64,000 bases of DNA from Actinomadura sp. NBRC 104412. Lineage in GTDB: Bacteria > Actinomycetota > Actinomycetes > Streptosporangiales > Streptosporangiaceae. A program made the translations under genes and the position numbers. The stretch lies in contig NZ_BSTM01000027.1 in assembly GCF_030269515.1 (NCBI RefSeq), forward strand, positions 47,424-111,423, given 5' to 3'. Positions 43,833-51,877 of this stretch are shown in pieces. Within the stretch, counting starts at the first letter, position 1, and each line of letters opens with the position of its first letter. A model generated the notes under the pieces. The model made no database searches and was not told the origin of the DNA. It was given only the letters and a program-made list of their open reading frames with translations.

Positions 43833-45928
43833 CCGGAGACGGCCTCAGCCGGTTGTCGCCGGTCCTCGTCCACCACATCGTCAACACGCTGGGCTGGCGC
43901 ACGCTGCGGCCGCTGCAGAGCGAGGCCATCGGCCCGCTGCTGGACGGCTCGGACGCGATCCTGCTGGCGCCCACCGCCGGAGGCAAGACCGAGGCGGCGG
44001 TCTTCCCCCTCCTGTCGGCCATGGAGCAGCAGGGCTGGACCGGCCTGTCGGTCGTGTACGTATGCCCCTTGAAGGCGCTGCTCAACAACCTGCTGCCGAG
44101 GCTGGAAAGCTATGCCGCCTGGATCGGCCGCACGGTCGCGCTGTGGCACGGAGATGTCCCCGATTCCGAGCGGCGGCGCATCCTGCAAGATCCCCCCGAC
44201 ATCGTGCTCACCACCCCTGAGTCGCTCGAAGCGATGCTGGTGAGCGTCAAGGTGGATCAGCGGCGGTTCTTCGCCGACCTGCGTGCCGTCGTGGTCGACG
44301 AGGTCCATGCCTTCGCCGGTGACGACCGGGGCTGGCACCTTTTGGCCGTCCTCGAACGCCTCAGCCGCATCACCGGCGGGCCCATCCAGCGGATCGGATT
44401 GTCGGCGACCGTCGGCAATCCCGCCGAACTCCTGCACTGGCTCCAGGGCTCCGGCCGCGGTGCCCGTCCCAGCTCGGTCGTAGCCCCAGGGCTGGAAAAG
44501 GGAAGCACCGCCGAAGGAGTCGTCGAGCTGGACCACGTGGGCTCGGTCGCGAACGCCGCCAAGGTGATCGCCGCCTTGCACCGCGGCGAGAAACGGCTGG
44601 TCTTCTGCGATTCACGGGCGCTCGTGGAGGAACTGGGCGCGGCGCTGCGAGCACGTGGCGTGACCACGTTTCTCTCCCACGCGTCCCTCTCCCTCGACGA
44701 GCGGCGGCGGGCCGAGCAGGCGTTCGCCGAGGCCCGCGACTGTGTCATCGTCGCGACCAGCACCCTCGAACTCGGCATCGACGTCGGCGACCTGGACCGC
44801 GTCATCCAGATCAACGCGCCCGGCACCGTCGCCTCGTTCCTGCAACGGCTCGGGCGCACCGGCCGCCGTCCCGGAACGTCCCGGAACTGCCTGTTCCTGG
44901 CCCTCGACCATGCGACGCTGGTCGACGCGGCCGCCCTGCTGCTGCTCTGGCGGCGCGGCTTCGTCGAACCGGTACAGGCTCCGCCCGAACCCCGGCACAT
45001 CGTCGCCCAGCAATTCATGGCGCTCTGCCTCCAGGAACACAAGATCGGGCGCAGACTGTGGCCGGAGGCGTGGAACGGGCTTCCACCCTTCGACGCGAGC
45101 GCCGCGCCCATCGTCCGCCATCTCCTCGACCATGGCTTCGTCGAACGGGATGGCGAGTTCTTGTTCATCGGTCCCGCCGCCGAGGAGCGCTTCGGCCGCC
45201 GCCACTTCATGGACATGACCGCCGTCTTCACCGCTCCGCCGGAGTTCACCGTCCTCTCGGGGCGCAAGGAGATCGGCAAGATCGATGCGATGGTGCTCAC
45301 CGAGAAGGTCGACGGCCCGAGGGTGCTGCTGCTGGCCGGGCGGAGCTGGCGGGTCACCTGGATCGACTGGAAGCGCCGGCGGTGCTTCGTCGAGCCGTCC
45401 GATCTTCCCGGGCGGGCACGCTGGTTCGCAGCCGCCGTCGGCGGGGCGGGCTTCGCGCTGGTCCGCGCCCGCCGCTCCGTCCTTCTGGGAGAGGACCCTC
45501 AGGTCGCGCTGACCGACCGCGCCGTTCGGGCGCTCGCGCAAGTGCGCGACCACGACATCGGCACCGTTCACCCCGGTGGGCTCGTCATCCGCCGCAATGG
45601 CGAGGATGTGCGCTGGTGGACATGGGCGGGCTACCGGGCGAATGCCGTGCTGGCCGCGACTCTGGCCGGGATCGTCGACGAGAAGCAGCGCTACCAGGAC
45701 GAGTGGATCCGGCTTCGCTCTGATCTGACTCCGGCCATGTGGAAAGCGGGTACGGCCGACGCCCCCGAACGTCTCTGCCTACCCGATGTCGACGACCGGG
45801 CTCTGCGCGGTTTGAAGTTCAACGAGGCCCTACCCGAACGTCTGGCGATGGCGTCGCTGGCCGCGCGTTTCGCGGATCTCGACAACGCGGCAGCGGTACT
45901 CCGCGAACCGGTACGGTTCCACGCCTGA
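43829..45928 (+). CDS. brxHI: BREX type 2 DEAD/DEAH-box helicase BrxHI
   Basis: Superfamily 2 helicase of 699 residues, related to Lhr. Motif I is APTAGGKTEAA (about 46-56), motif Ia VYVCPLKAL, motif II DEVH (about 156-159), motif III LSATVGN, motif IV LVFCDSRALVEEL, motif V STLELGIDVGDLDRVIQ and motif VI QRLGRTGRRPG. A winged-helix/DSH-like C-terminal part follows. GTG start overlapping brxD. It is the last gene of the BREX type 2 order and is intact. After the stop at 45928 there are about 180 bp with no gene. Confidence 0.93.
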   Translation: MTGDGLSRLSPVLVHHIVNTLGWRTLRPLQSEAIGPLLDGSDAILLAPTAGGKTEAAVFPLLSAMEQQGWTGLSVVYVCPLKALLNNLLPRLESYAAWIGRTVALWHGDVPDSERRRILQDPPDIVLTTPESLEAMLVSVKVDQRRFFADLRAVVVDEVHAFAGDDRGWHLLAVLERLSRITGGPIQRIGLSATVGNPAELLHWLQGSGRGARPSSVVAPGLEKGSTAEGVVELDHVGSVANAAKVIAALHRGEKRLVFCDSRALVEELGAALRARGVTTFLSHASLSLDERRRAEQAFAEARDCVIVATSTLELGIDVGDLDRVIQINAPGTVASFLQRLGRTGRRPGTSRNCLFLALDHATLVDAAALLLLWRRGFVEPVQAPPEPRHIVAQQFMALCLQEHKIGRRLWPEAWNGLPPFDASAAPIVRHLLDHGFVERDGEFLFIGPAAEERFGRRHFMDMTAVFTAPPEFTVLSGRKEIGKIDAMVLTEKVDGPRVLLLAGRSWRVTWIDWKRRRCFVEPSDLPGRARWFAAAVGGAGFALVRARRSVLLGEDPQVALTDRAVRALAQVRDHDIGTVHPGGLVIRRNGEDVRWWTWAGYRANAVLAATLAGIVDEKQRYQDEWIRLRSDLTPAMWKAGTADAPERLCLPDVDDRALRGLKFNEALPERLAMASLAARFADLDNAAAVLREPVRFHA

Positions 45929-46110
45929 GCGCAACCGCCTTCCGCTCCCTGTTCCGCCCAGCGGTCCCAGGCAGTCGGCCGTACGCCAAACGTGAATCTG
46001 ACCACTGTGCGCAGGGCTTGATCAGCGGTTGGCGTCGGCCGGAGGCGACAATCGCACGTACAGCGCCGTCGGCTGAAGCGTGCGAGTTGACTCGGCGGAT
46101 CTGTCAGGGT

Positions 46111-46241
46111 GAGTACGCGGCCGCGAACGTCGGCATGCTGGTGGCGGGCCGGGCTGCCCGAACCGGAGTATGACCGTGTGGTATCCCGACCCTTCGACCG
46201 GTCGCTTGAAACGAGCACGCCTTGGAGGTGCGGTAGGCTGA
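46111..46241 (+). pseudogene. C-terminal tail of a polymorphic (deaminase-like) toxin
   Basis: The frame after the TGA at 46110-46112 reads ...PGCPNRSMTVWYPDPSTG, then RLKRARLGGAVG, and its stop (46239-46241) shares a base with the ATG of the Imm1 gene. In SCP1.201/DddA-type deaminase toxins the final strand after the zinc-binding helix has the form ...MTVxxP, and immunity genes of the Imm1 family follow directly. The overlap indicates former translational coupling. The remainder of the toxin is not present upstream, so this is a relic; the deaminase assignment rests on a short match and on the neighbour. Confidence 0.4.
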
Positions 46242-46780
46242 TGATTCTTAATGCCTTTTACAAGGGGACATGGCATTACGCTGAGACTTGGCAGGAAATG
46301 TCAGAGTTGATTGCGGACACCATGGAGAATCTTCGACACGAGATCATCGATCCGACATATGATCCCGGGGAAGAGGCTTGTTTTTCGTTCTCCGAGAGGC
46401 GCCTCAGTCATTCGAACGCTGTGGCCGGAAGCTATCTCCGTTTTGCCGTGAATGTCACGACCGGTTATGGTGGGCTTATCTGGAATCTCGATCAAATCGT
46501 CCCTGGAAAGCCAGAAGATCGCATCTGGATATCCGACAACCCGGAGCCGCCGGATTTCGACCCCCGGGTCGTTTCGGATCCCGGATATCCGTTGTTTCAC
46601 GATCCTCGTAGCACAGTTCCCCTCGCCCACGTTCGCTCCGCACTAGAGGAATTCTGTCATGTTGGAACCGGCGATCGACCCAATTGTATTCGCTGGGTTA
46701 GAGGCGAGTTGAATGGGCAGCGATACGATGGAAAACCTGAATCCGATGCGTTTCATAGCCCTTACGACCCCTGGGCGTGA
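46241..46780 (+). CDS. Imm1-family immunity protein
   Basis: A 179-residue soluble protein that would bind and block a cognate toxin domain. It starts MILNAFYKGTWHYAETWQEM and has the Imm1 core GSYLRFAVNVTTGYGGLIWNLD, then WISDNPEPPDFDPRVVSDPGYPLFHDP, HVRSALEEFCHVGTGDRPNCIRWV and GELNGQRYD. The frame could extend upstream to 46109, but the ATG at 46241 overlapping the toxin-tail stop, with TTGGAGG upstream, is far more natural. Base composition is visibly more A/T-rich than in the flanks, consistent with transfer. No complete toxin partner is in the window, so it is an orphan. Confidence 0.85.
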   Translation: MILNAFYKGTWHYAETWQEMSELIADTMENLRHEIIDPTYDPGEEACFSFSERRLSHSNAVAGSYLRFAVNVTTGYGGLIWNLDQIVPGKPEDRIWISDNPEPPDFDPRVVSDPGYPLFHDPRSTVPLAHVRSALEEFCHVGTGDRPNCIRWVRGELNGQRYDGKPESDAFHSPYDPWA

Positions 46781-47069
46781 TGATTAGTCCACGGCATGTA
46801 CGGAGGCGTTATAACGGCTAATCATTAACCTGAGAAAGTGCGTTGATTCGAAAGGATGGGGCTTGCTGAAAGCCGTAAGGGTGGCCATCCTTTTGCGGTA
46901 CGGCTTCTCGCCCGAGGCTAGCCTTGTGCGGAACCGGACGCGATGGTCGCGGCGGCCTTGCGGGTGACTGGCCGCAGCGCCGGTGGGTCGCATTATTGCC
47001 AATCAATGCGCGTCTTTCCGGCGTCAATAAGTATAAGGTGCGGTCCGTCCGCGCAGCCAAAGGGGGGAG
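46781..47069. other. Unassigned stretch with hairpin
   Basis: About 290 bp of mixed composition with no supported gene. AAGCCGTA and TACGGCTT around 46872-46911 form an 8-bp inverted repeat that may be an IS end or structural relic. Confidence 0.3.
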
Positions 47070-47420
47070 CTGACGGGTCCGAATCTCGTAGATCGCGACA
47101 AGCCCGGGTCGAAGATCCACTTGCTCACCGACAAGGCCGGTCTGCTCATCTCTGTCGGAGTCTCGGCGGCCAACACCCACGACAAGCCGTCCGGCGAAGC
47201 TACACGCCGACAAGGGTTACGACTACGCCGACCTGCGTGCATGGCTGCGCGGCCGCGGCATCGAGACCTCCAGTTGGCTCGGCCGGCACCGCTGGGTGGT
47301 CGAGCGCGTACGGTGTTGTGGACGAACCACCGCCGCCGGTTGTACCGCCGTTACGGGCGCACGCCCGAACACTTCCTGGCCTTCGTCGGCATCGCCGCCG
47401 CCTCAACCGCCTGGTAATCG
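47070..47420 (+). mobile_element. Degraded IS5-family transposase
   Basis: Pieces of an IS5-type DDE transposase in shifting frames: GPNLVDRDKPGSKIHLLTD, then KAGLLISVGVSAANTHD; LHADKGYDYADLRAWLRGRGI (second catalytic Asp region); a gap; then LGRHRWVVERV (Glu of the DDE triad) and RRYGRTPEHFLAFVGIAAAS. At least two frameshifts and an internal deletion separate them, and no N-terminal part exists. Clearly dead. Confidence 0.75.
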
Positions 47421-47770
47421 ATGACTTCGCGGCCGCTGTCGTGCAGCGGATTTTCGCCGAGTATCTTGGGTTGGACGGCTACCGCGAACGAGGCTGTTTC
47501 GCGATCGCCGAGGGCTTGACCAGAGACGGCGTTCCCAGCCCGTCCGCGCACGACCCCGCCCGCAACCGCCACCGGTGCGGGGTCGCCTGGTCCAAGAACG
47601 CCGTCCGTGCGATCTTGATGAACCCGCGTTACACCGGCTACCAGGTATGGAACAAGCAGCGCAAGGACGAGGTGCTGCTGGATGTGGAGGACGTCGCGCT
47701 CGGGCCCACCACCACACCACCACACAGCGTTGGAACCCGCGCGACCAGTGGGTCTTCTCAGAAAAGATCT
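47409..47770 (+). pseudogene. Large serine recombinase, middle fragment
   Basis: Reads VIDDFAAAVVQRIFAEYL, AIAEGLTRDGVPSPSAHDPARNRH, AWSKNAVRAILMNPRYTGYQVWNKQRKDEVLLDVEDVALG, the Recombinase domain of actinobacterial large serine integrases. Near 47700 the sense shifts to another frame (TTTQRWNPRDQWVFSEKIS) and at 47770 it is interrupted by an IS5-type element. The N-terminal catalytic domain with the active Ser is not present; the preceding bases belong to another IS fragment. The C-terminal part of the same or a similar protein lies at 49.1-49.5 kb. Confidence 0.82.
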
Positions 47771-48492
47771 CATGTGGTGAGTTGGGCGGGTTTCTTGTAG
47801 CAGGTGATGGTGGCGGCGAGGGCAAGGAAGGCGGTGAACAGGTGGCCGTGGCGTTCGTAGCGGATGGTCAGCCGTCGGTAGCCCAGCAGCCAGGCCAGGG
47901 TTCGTTCGATCACCCAGCAGTGGCGGCCCAGCCGTTCGCCGGATTCGATCCCGGGACGGGCGATGCGCGGGATGATTCCTCGCCCGCGCGGCCAGGCCAG
48001 ATGCCCGGCGGAGTGATAGGCCTTGCCGACGCGGGCCTTGACTGGACGCCGACGGCGCGGTCCGCGCCGGGACCGGATCGCTGGCAGCGCCATCAGCAGC
48101 GGCTTGAACGCCTTGCTGTCATGGAGGCCGACGGCCGAGACCGCCACCACCGGTGGCAGCCCGGCCGCATCGGATAACACGTGGAGTGTGCTGCCTTTCC
48201 TGTCCCGATCGACCGGATCGGGACCGGTCGGCGTGCCCCCTCTTTTCGCGCGGACGGCGGTGGCGTCCACGATCGCCGCCGCCCAGTCGATCTGCCCGCG
48301 CGCACCCAGCTCATCCAGCACCGCATGGTGCAGCCGGGGTCACAACCCCGCCACCGTCCAGGCGGTGAAGCGGCGATGCGCGGTGGGTACGCCCACCCCG
48401 CACTCGCCCGGCAGATGCCGCCACGCACATCCGCTGGTCAGCACGTACACGATCGCGGTGAACACCGCTCGATCCTCCACCGGCAAGATCAT
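47770..48492 (-). mobile_element. IS5-family insertion element with nonsense-mutated transposase
   Basis: One minus-strand frame runs from ATG 48492 to TGA 47770. It reads MILPVEDRAVFTAIVYVLTSGCAW, RHLPGECGVGVPTAHRRFTAW, then TVAGL followed by an in-frame TGA at 48340-48342 (codon 51) and PRLHHAVLDELGARG. DATAVRAKRGG and GSTLHVLSDAAGLP hold the first Asp; LGRHCWVIERTLAWLLGYRRL holds the Glu. The family usually has Trp at the stop position (LWPRLH). The second Asp motif, normally ADKAYDS, is VGKAYHS here, so a catalytic Asp also seems lost. Terminal repeats could not be defined. It splits the serine recombinase. Confidence 0.8.
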
Positions 48493-48667
48493 CGGACCGG
48501 GCTATTCACGCTGCGGCAAGCTTCGACACCTCGCCTTCTACCGGAGGCTCCACGCTCTTTCAGGTGAAACCCGCTATCTCCCCGCTCATGCCGTTCACAA
48601 CGCCCGACGACATCATCGTCCGGTTCAAGTTGCTGAGATCACCTGACTGGCGCCTCTACTGAGGAAT

Positions 48668-48838
48668 GTGTTGGCTGTCAGCACCGACAAGGCGTATAGG
48701 CGCCTTGCGATCGAAGCCCTGGAGGCATGGGGAGAGAAGGTGGACTGCCTCAGGGTGGCTGCTGGTCTCGTCGACGATGACGAGTGGGACGGTACCTGGG
48801 AGCCGAGTAGGAGCCCTGACGACGAGCCGCCATTCTGA
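48668..48838 (+). CDS. Small hypothetical protein
   Basis: A 56-residue frame from GTG 48668 reads VLAVSTDKAYRRLAIEALEA, then WGEKVDCLRVAAGL, and ends in an acidic tail. GAGGAA lies three bases upstream. It sits between the IS element and the recombinase C-terminus. I do not recognise it. The amino-acid composition looks protein-like, but the evidence is weak. Confidence 0.35.
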   Translation: MLAVSTDKAYRRLAIEALEAWGEKVDCLRVAAGLVDDDEWDGTWEPSRSPDDEPPF

Positions 48839-49084
48839 ATGCGCAATTGAAACTCGACCATCAGCAAACGCGCCCGCATTGGGTTGCCGGCATTTGACCG
48901 GGGGTGGTGTGGTCCTGGTCGGGGTGCTGGTCGGTGGGCGGGTACTGCGCGGCGAGGACCCCGGCGGCATAGGGGCGCAGGGCGGGCTGGATGAGGATCG
49001 CGATCGGTCCGGGAGATGGCAGACCGCGATCTTGTGCGTAGTCGCGGACGGTGAACGCGGCTGCGGAGGTGTGGGCGGTGGTGA
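48839..49084. other. Unassigned stretch inside the island remnant
   Basis: About 245 bp. A minus-strand frame reads PLLLAALTTAHTSAAAFTVRDYAQDRG and on to ALRPYAAGVLAAQYP, which looks like real protein from an unknown actinobacterial family but has no start I can place. Confidence 0.3.
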
Positions 49085-49506
49085 GGGCGGCCAGCAGCAG
49101 CGGCAGCCCTGGGTGGGGGTGAAGCGGCCGACTCCGCCGCCCGCGCCCGGGAGAAGATCAGGGAGTGCGCGATCAAGCTCGACCGGCACTGCGCCGCGCT
49201 GGAGGCTGGTGGTGACGCTGCGGCCGTCGCCAGGTGGATCGCCGAGACCGAGGCCGCGCAGGCGGAGGCTGAACGGGAACTCCGCGAGGCGAAGGGACAC
49301 GAGAACCCGGTTTTCGGCGACGAGGAGATTGCCGCGCTCGTGCGGAAGGTGGACGACCTGCGCATCCCGGGCGCCGATCAGACGCCGGTCTCGGGTTGAA
49401 GATGACCTTTTGCCCCGGACGTGAAGAAGTCCGGGCCGAAATCTCGTTCAACCCGGACCATGTTGGTTACCGTGGGGTAACTGGTGGTGTCCGAGGGGGG
49501 ACTTGA
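49085..49506 (+). pseudogene. Large serine recombinase, C-terminal fragment ending in tRNA-Leu
   Basis: The first part (frame ending at TGA 49397-49399) reads AADSAARAREKIREC, KLDRHCAALEAGGDAAAVARWIAETE and AELREAKG-like coiled-coil text, typical of the long helical region of large serine integrases. From about 49396 the sense moves to another frame, LKMTFCPGREEVRAEISFNP, and ends GVTGGVRGGT with its stop at 49504-49506, about 20 bp inside the tRNA-Leu gene. The ending VRGGT, encoded by the complement of the tRNA 3' end, is common in actinobacterial integrases that insert at tRNA genes. The protein is broken by a frameshift and, upstream, by the IS element. Confidence 0.78.
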
Positions 49507-49573
49507 ACCCCCATGCCCCGTGAAGGGCACTAGCACCTCAAGCTAGCGCGTCTGCCTATTCCGCCACCCGGAC
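49485..49573 (-). tRNA. tRNA-Leu (anticodon GAG)
   Basis: On the minus strand the gene runs from GTCCGGG at 49573 to CTCGGAC, discriminator A and an encoded CCA at 49485. It has a seven-base acceptor stem, an anticodon stem CTAGC/GCTAG with loop TTGAGGT (anticodon GAG), a long variable arm (GTGCCCTTCACGGGGCAT) as expected for Leu, and a T-arm GGGGGTTCAAGTCCCCC. Its 3' end overlaps the end of the serine recombinase remnant and is probably the former attachment site. Confidence 0.95.
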
Positions 49574-49676
49574 AGGCCGTAGGCGTGCTACGGCGGGTTC
49601 ACCTTACCAAAGGTCCAGAGTCGCGGCGACGTCGAAGGCGGGGCACGATGGTCGGGTACGCACTGCCGGCGCGAAG

Positions 49677-50975
49677 GTGGGCACAGTGGATGAGGTCGTC
49701 CAGCTTTGTCAGGAGTTGATCCGGATCGACACCAGCAACCCGGGTGATCATTCGGGGCCCGGGGAGCGGGTGGCGGCGGAGTATGTGGCGGAGAAGCTGG
49801 CGGAGGTGGGGCTGGAGGCGCAGGTCTTCGAGTCGCATCCCAAGCGGACCAGCCTTGTTGCGCGGATCGAGGGGGAGGATCCGTCGAGGGACGCGTTGCT
49901 GTTGCATGGACACTTGGACGTGGTGCCCGCGCGTAAGGAGGACTGGACGCGGGACCCGTTCGGTGGGGAGATCGCGGACGGGTGCGTCTGGGGGCGCGGG
50001 GCCGTGGACATGAAGGACATGGACGCGATGATCCTGGCCGTGGTGCGGCGGCGGCTGCGTGAGGGGCGGAAGCCTCCGCGGGACGTGGTGCTGGCCTTCC
50101 TGGCTGATGAGGAGGCTGGGGGGAAGTGGGGCGCCCAGTGGCTCGTCAGGGAGCATCCTGAGTTGTTCGAGGGGTGTACTGAGGCCGTGGGGGAGGTCGG
50201 AGGGTTCAGCCTGACGGTTCCGGGGGACCGGCGGATGTACCTGATCGAGACGGCCGAGAAGGGCATCGCCTGGATGCATCTGAAGGCCAGGGGGACGGCC
50301 GGGCACGGGTCGATGGTGCACCCGGACAACGCGGTCACGGCGTTGGCGGCGGCGGTGGGGCGGTTGGGGTCGCACGAGTTCCCCATACGGCTGACCAAGA
50401 CGGTGCGGACCTTCCTGGAGAGGGCGTGCCGGGCGTACGGGGTGGAGTTCGACCCGGACGATCCGGAGAGGTGCCTCAAGGAGTTCGGTCCGCTCGCGCG
50501 GATGGTCGGGGCGACGCTGCGGAACACGCTGAATCCGACGCGGCTGGACGCCGGGTACAAGACGAACGTCATTCCGCAGGAGGCGGAGGCGCAGGTCGAC
50601 GGCCGGTTCCTTCCCGGGCACGAGGAGGAGTTCTTCGCGGCCGTGGACGAGTTGCTCGGACCGGACGTCGAGCGCGATTTCATCTATCACGACCAGGCCG
50701 TCGAGACCGAGTACGAGGGCGCCCTGGTCGCGGCCATGGAGGCGGCTCTGACCTCGCATGACGCGGGTGCGCTGCCCGTCCCGTACTGCCTGAGCGGCGG
50801 GACGGACGCCAAAGCCTTCGCCAAGCTCGGGATGCGCTGTTTCGGGTTCGCGCCGCTGAAACTACCGCCAGAATTGGATTTTTCCGGAATGTTCCATGGC
50901 GTGGACGAGCGCGTGCCCGTCGACGGCCTTCGCTTCGGCGTTCAGGTGCTCGATCATTTCCTCGATCTCGCCTGA
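49677..50975 (+). CDS. M20-family metallopeptidase (ArgE/DapE/ACY1-like)
   Basis: Zinc-dependent aminoacylase or dipeptidase of 432 residues. The metal/catalytic blocks are LLLHGHLDVVPA (His and Asp), GRGAVDMKDMDAM (bridging Asp), FLADEEAGGKWGAQWL (catalytic Glu and metal Glu), and the C-terminal SGGTDAKAF and MFHGVDERVP (metal His). KGIAWMHLKARGTAGHGS and HPDNAVTAL mark the dimerisation domain. The start could be GTG 49677 or GTG 49686. It lies just outside the island, next to tRNA-Leu, and such genes at this position are ordinary actinomycete backbone. Confidence 0.93.
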   Translation: MGTVDEVVQLCQELIRIDTSNPGDHSGPGERVAAEYVAEKLAEVGLEAQVFESHPKRTSLVARIEGEDPSRDALLLHGHLDVVPARKEDWTRDPFGGEIADGCVWGRGAVDMKDMDAMILAVVRRRLREGRKPPRDVVLAFLADEEAGGKWGAQWLVREHPELFEGCTEAVGEVGGFSLTVPGDRRMYLIETAEKGIAWMHLKARGTAGHGSMVHPDNAVTALAAAVGRLGSHEFPIRLTKTVRTFLERACRAYGVEFDPDDPERCLKEFGPLARMVGATLRNTLNPTRLDAGYKTNVIPQEAEAQVDGRFLPGHEEEFFAAVDELLGPDVERDFIYHDQAVETEYEGALVAAMEAALTSHDAGALPVPYCLSGGTDAKAFAKLGMRCFGFAPLKLPPELDFSGMFHGVDERVPVDGLRFGVQVLDHFLDLA

Positions 50976-51449
50976 GAATTCGCGGAAAGCCTCCCGATGT
51001 TGCCTTGAGTGGTGGTATCGTTACCGAACGTAAGGACGGCCTTGGCGGTCCGACGGCCATCGCGAGTGCCGGCGCACTGCTCGATGCGGGAAGGACTCTC
51101 TGCGTCCGGTCGCATCGGGTCGTCGCCATCCCCTCCTCCATCGGCCACCGTGGCCGGTGTGCTCCGCGTCGCCGGGTCACCGGGTCGGGTCACCGGTGAG
51201 GTGCCGGGCGGCGCGTCGTTCGCTCACGCCGGCGCGCCGTCCTCCGCCGAGGGTGGACGGCTGCGCCTTTTGTCGCTCGTATCCCTTGTGGCCTGAGATG
51301 TGTAAGTGGCGTTTGGTGCGGCGGTTGACCGAACCGATGGCTTAGAGGGTTTGGGATGGGGTTAGGGGATGGCGTTGTCGGTTACGAGGCGTTATAGGGT
51401 GCCGGCATGCCGCTCCGGTCGTGGACGGTGCGCGGAATCGGCGGAAGGC
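50976..51449. other. Intergenic stretch, no gene seen
   Basis: About 475 bp between the peptidase and the DUF5703 gene. I find no frame with family resemblance and no clear RNA gene. The many overlapping GC-rich frames on both strands look non-coding. Confidence 0.4.
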
Positions 51450-51635
51450 TCAGAAGGTGCGGACCTGCCGGATGATCTTGCGGCGGAGTTGGATTCGGCG
51501 GCTGCCGTCTGGGTAGAGGCGCAACCGGTCGAGTTCCCACCCGCCGTGTTCGGCGTGCTCGGTGAGGACCCGCCGGGCGGTGTCACGGGTGGTGCCGCGC
51601 GGCAGTCGCAGGACTCGGTAGGTGTACTCCACCAT
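51450..51635 (-). CDS. DUF5703 family protein
   Basis: A 61-residue protein conserved in actinomycetes: MVEYTYRVLRLPRGTTRDTARRVLTEHAEHGGWELDRLRLYPDGSRR, then IQLRRKIIRQV. The fold is predicted to be a small alpha/beta unit related to DUF4177-like proteins (HGGWEL pattern). The function is unknown. It stands alone on the minus strand before topA. Confidence 0.8.
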   Translation of the reverse strand: MVEYTYRVLRLPRGTTRDTARRVLTEHAEHGGWELDRLRLYPDGSRRIQLRRKIIRQVRTF

Positions 51636-51877
51636 CGCGGACCATTATGACCCGGCCGCGCCTCTAGGGGGAGTCTGGAGCCGGTCTTGGTCCGCACCCG
51701 TGGTGGCGACGTGTCATCCTGTCTGGGGTTCGCGGCGGCGGGAGACGCGGCCCGTACTCCCGGCGAAGCGGGCGCCGACCGGCAGGCGGCGGTGGGAACT
51801 CTCGGGCATGAAAACGTCGTCGAGAAGCGTTAGCTAGCCCGTGCGATGGAAGACCAGACAGCGAGGTTGGAGCGACT

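Noticed and set aside
42500..49480. A CRISPR array or abortive-infection cassette next to the BREX genes
   Set aside because: No regularly spaced direct repeats and no Cas-like or Abi-like proteins are visible in this stretch.
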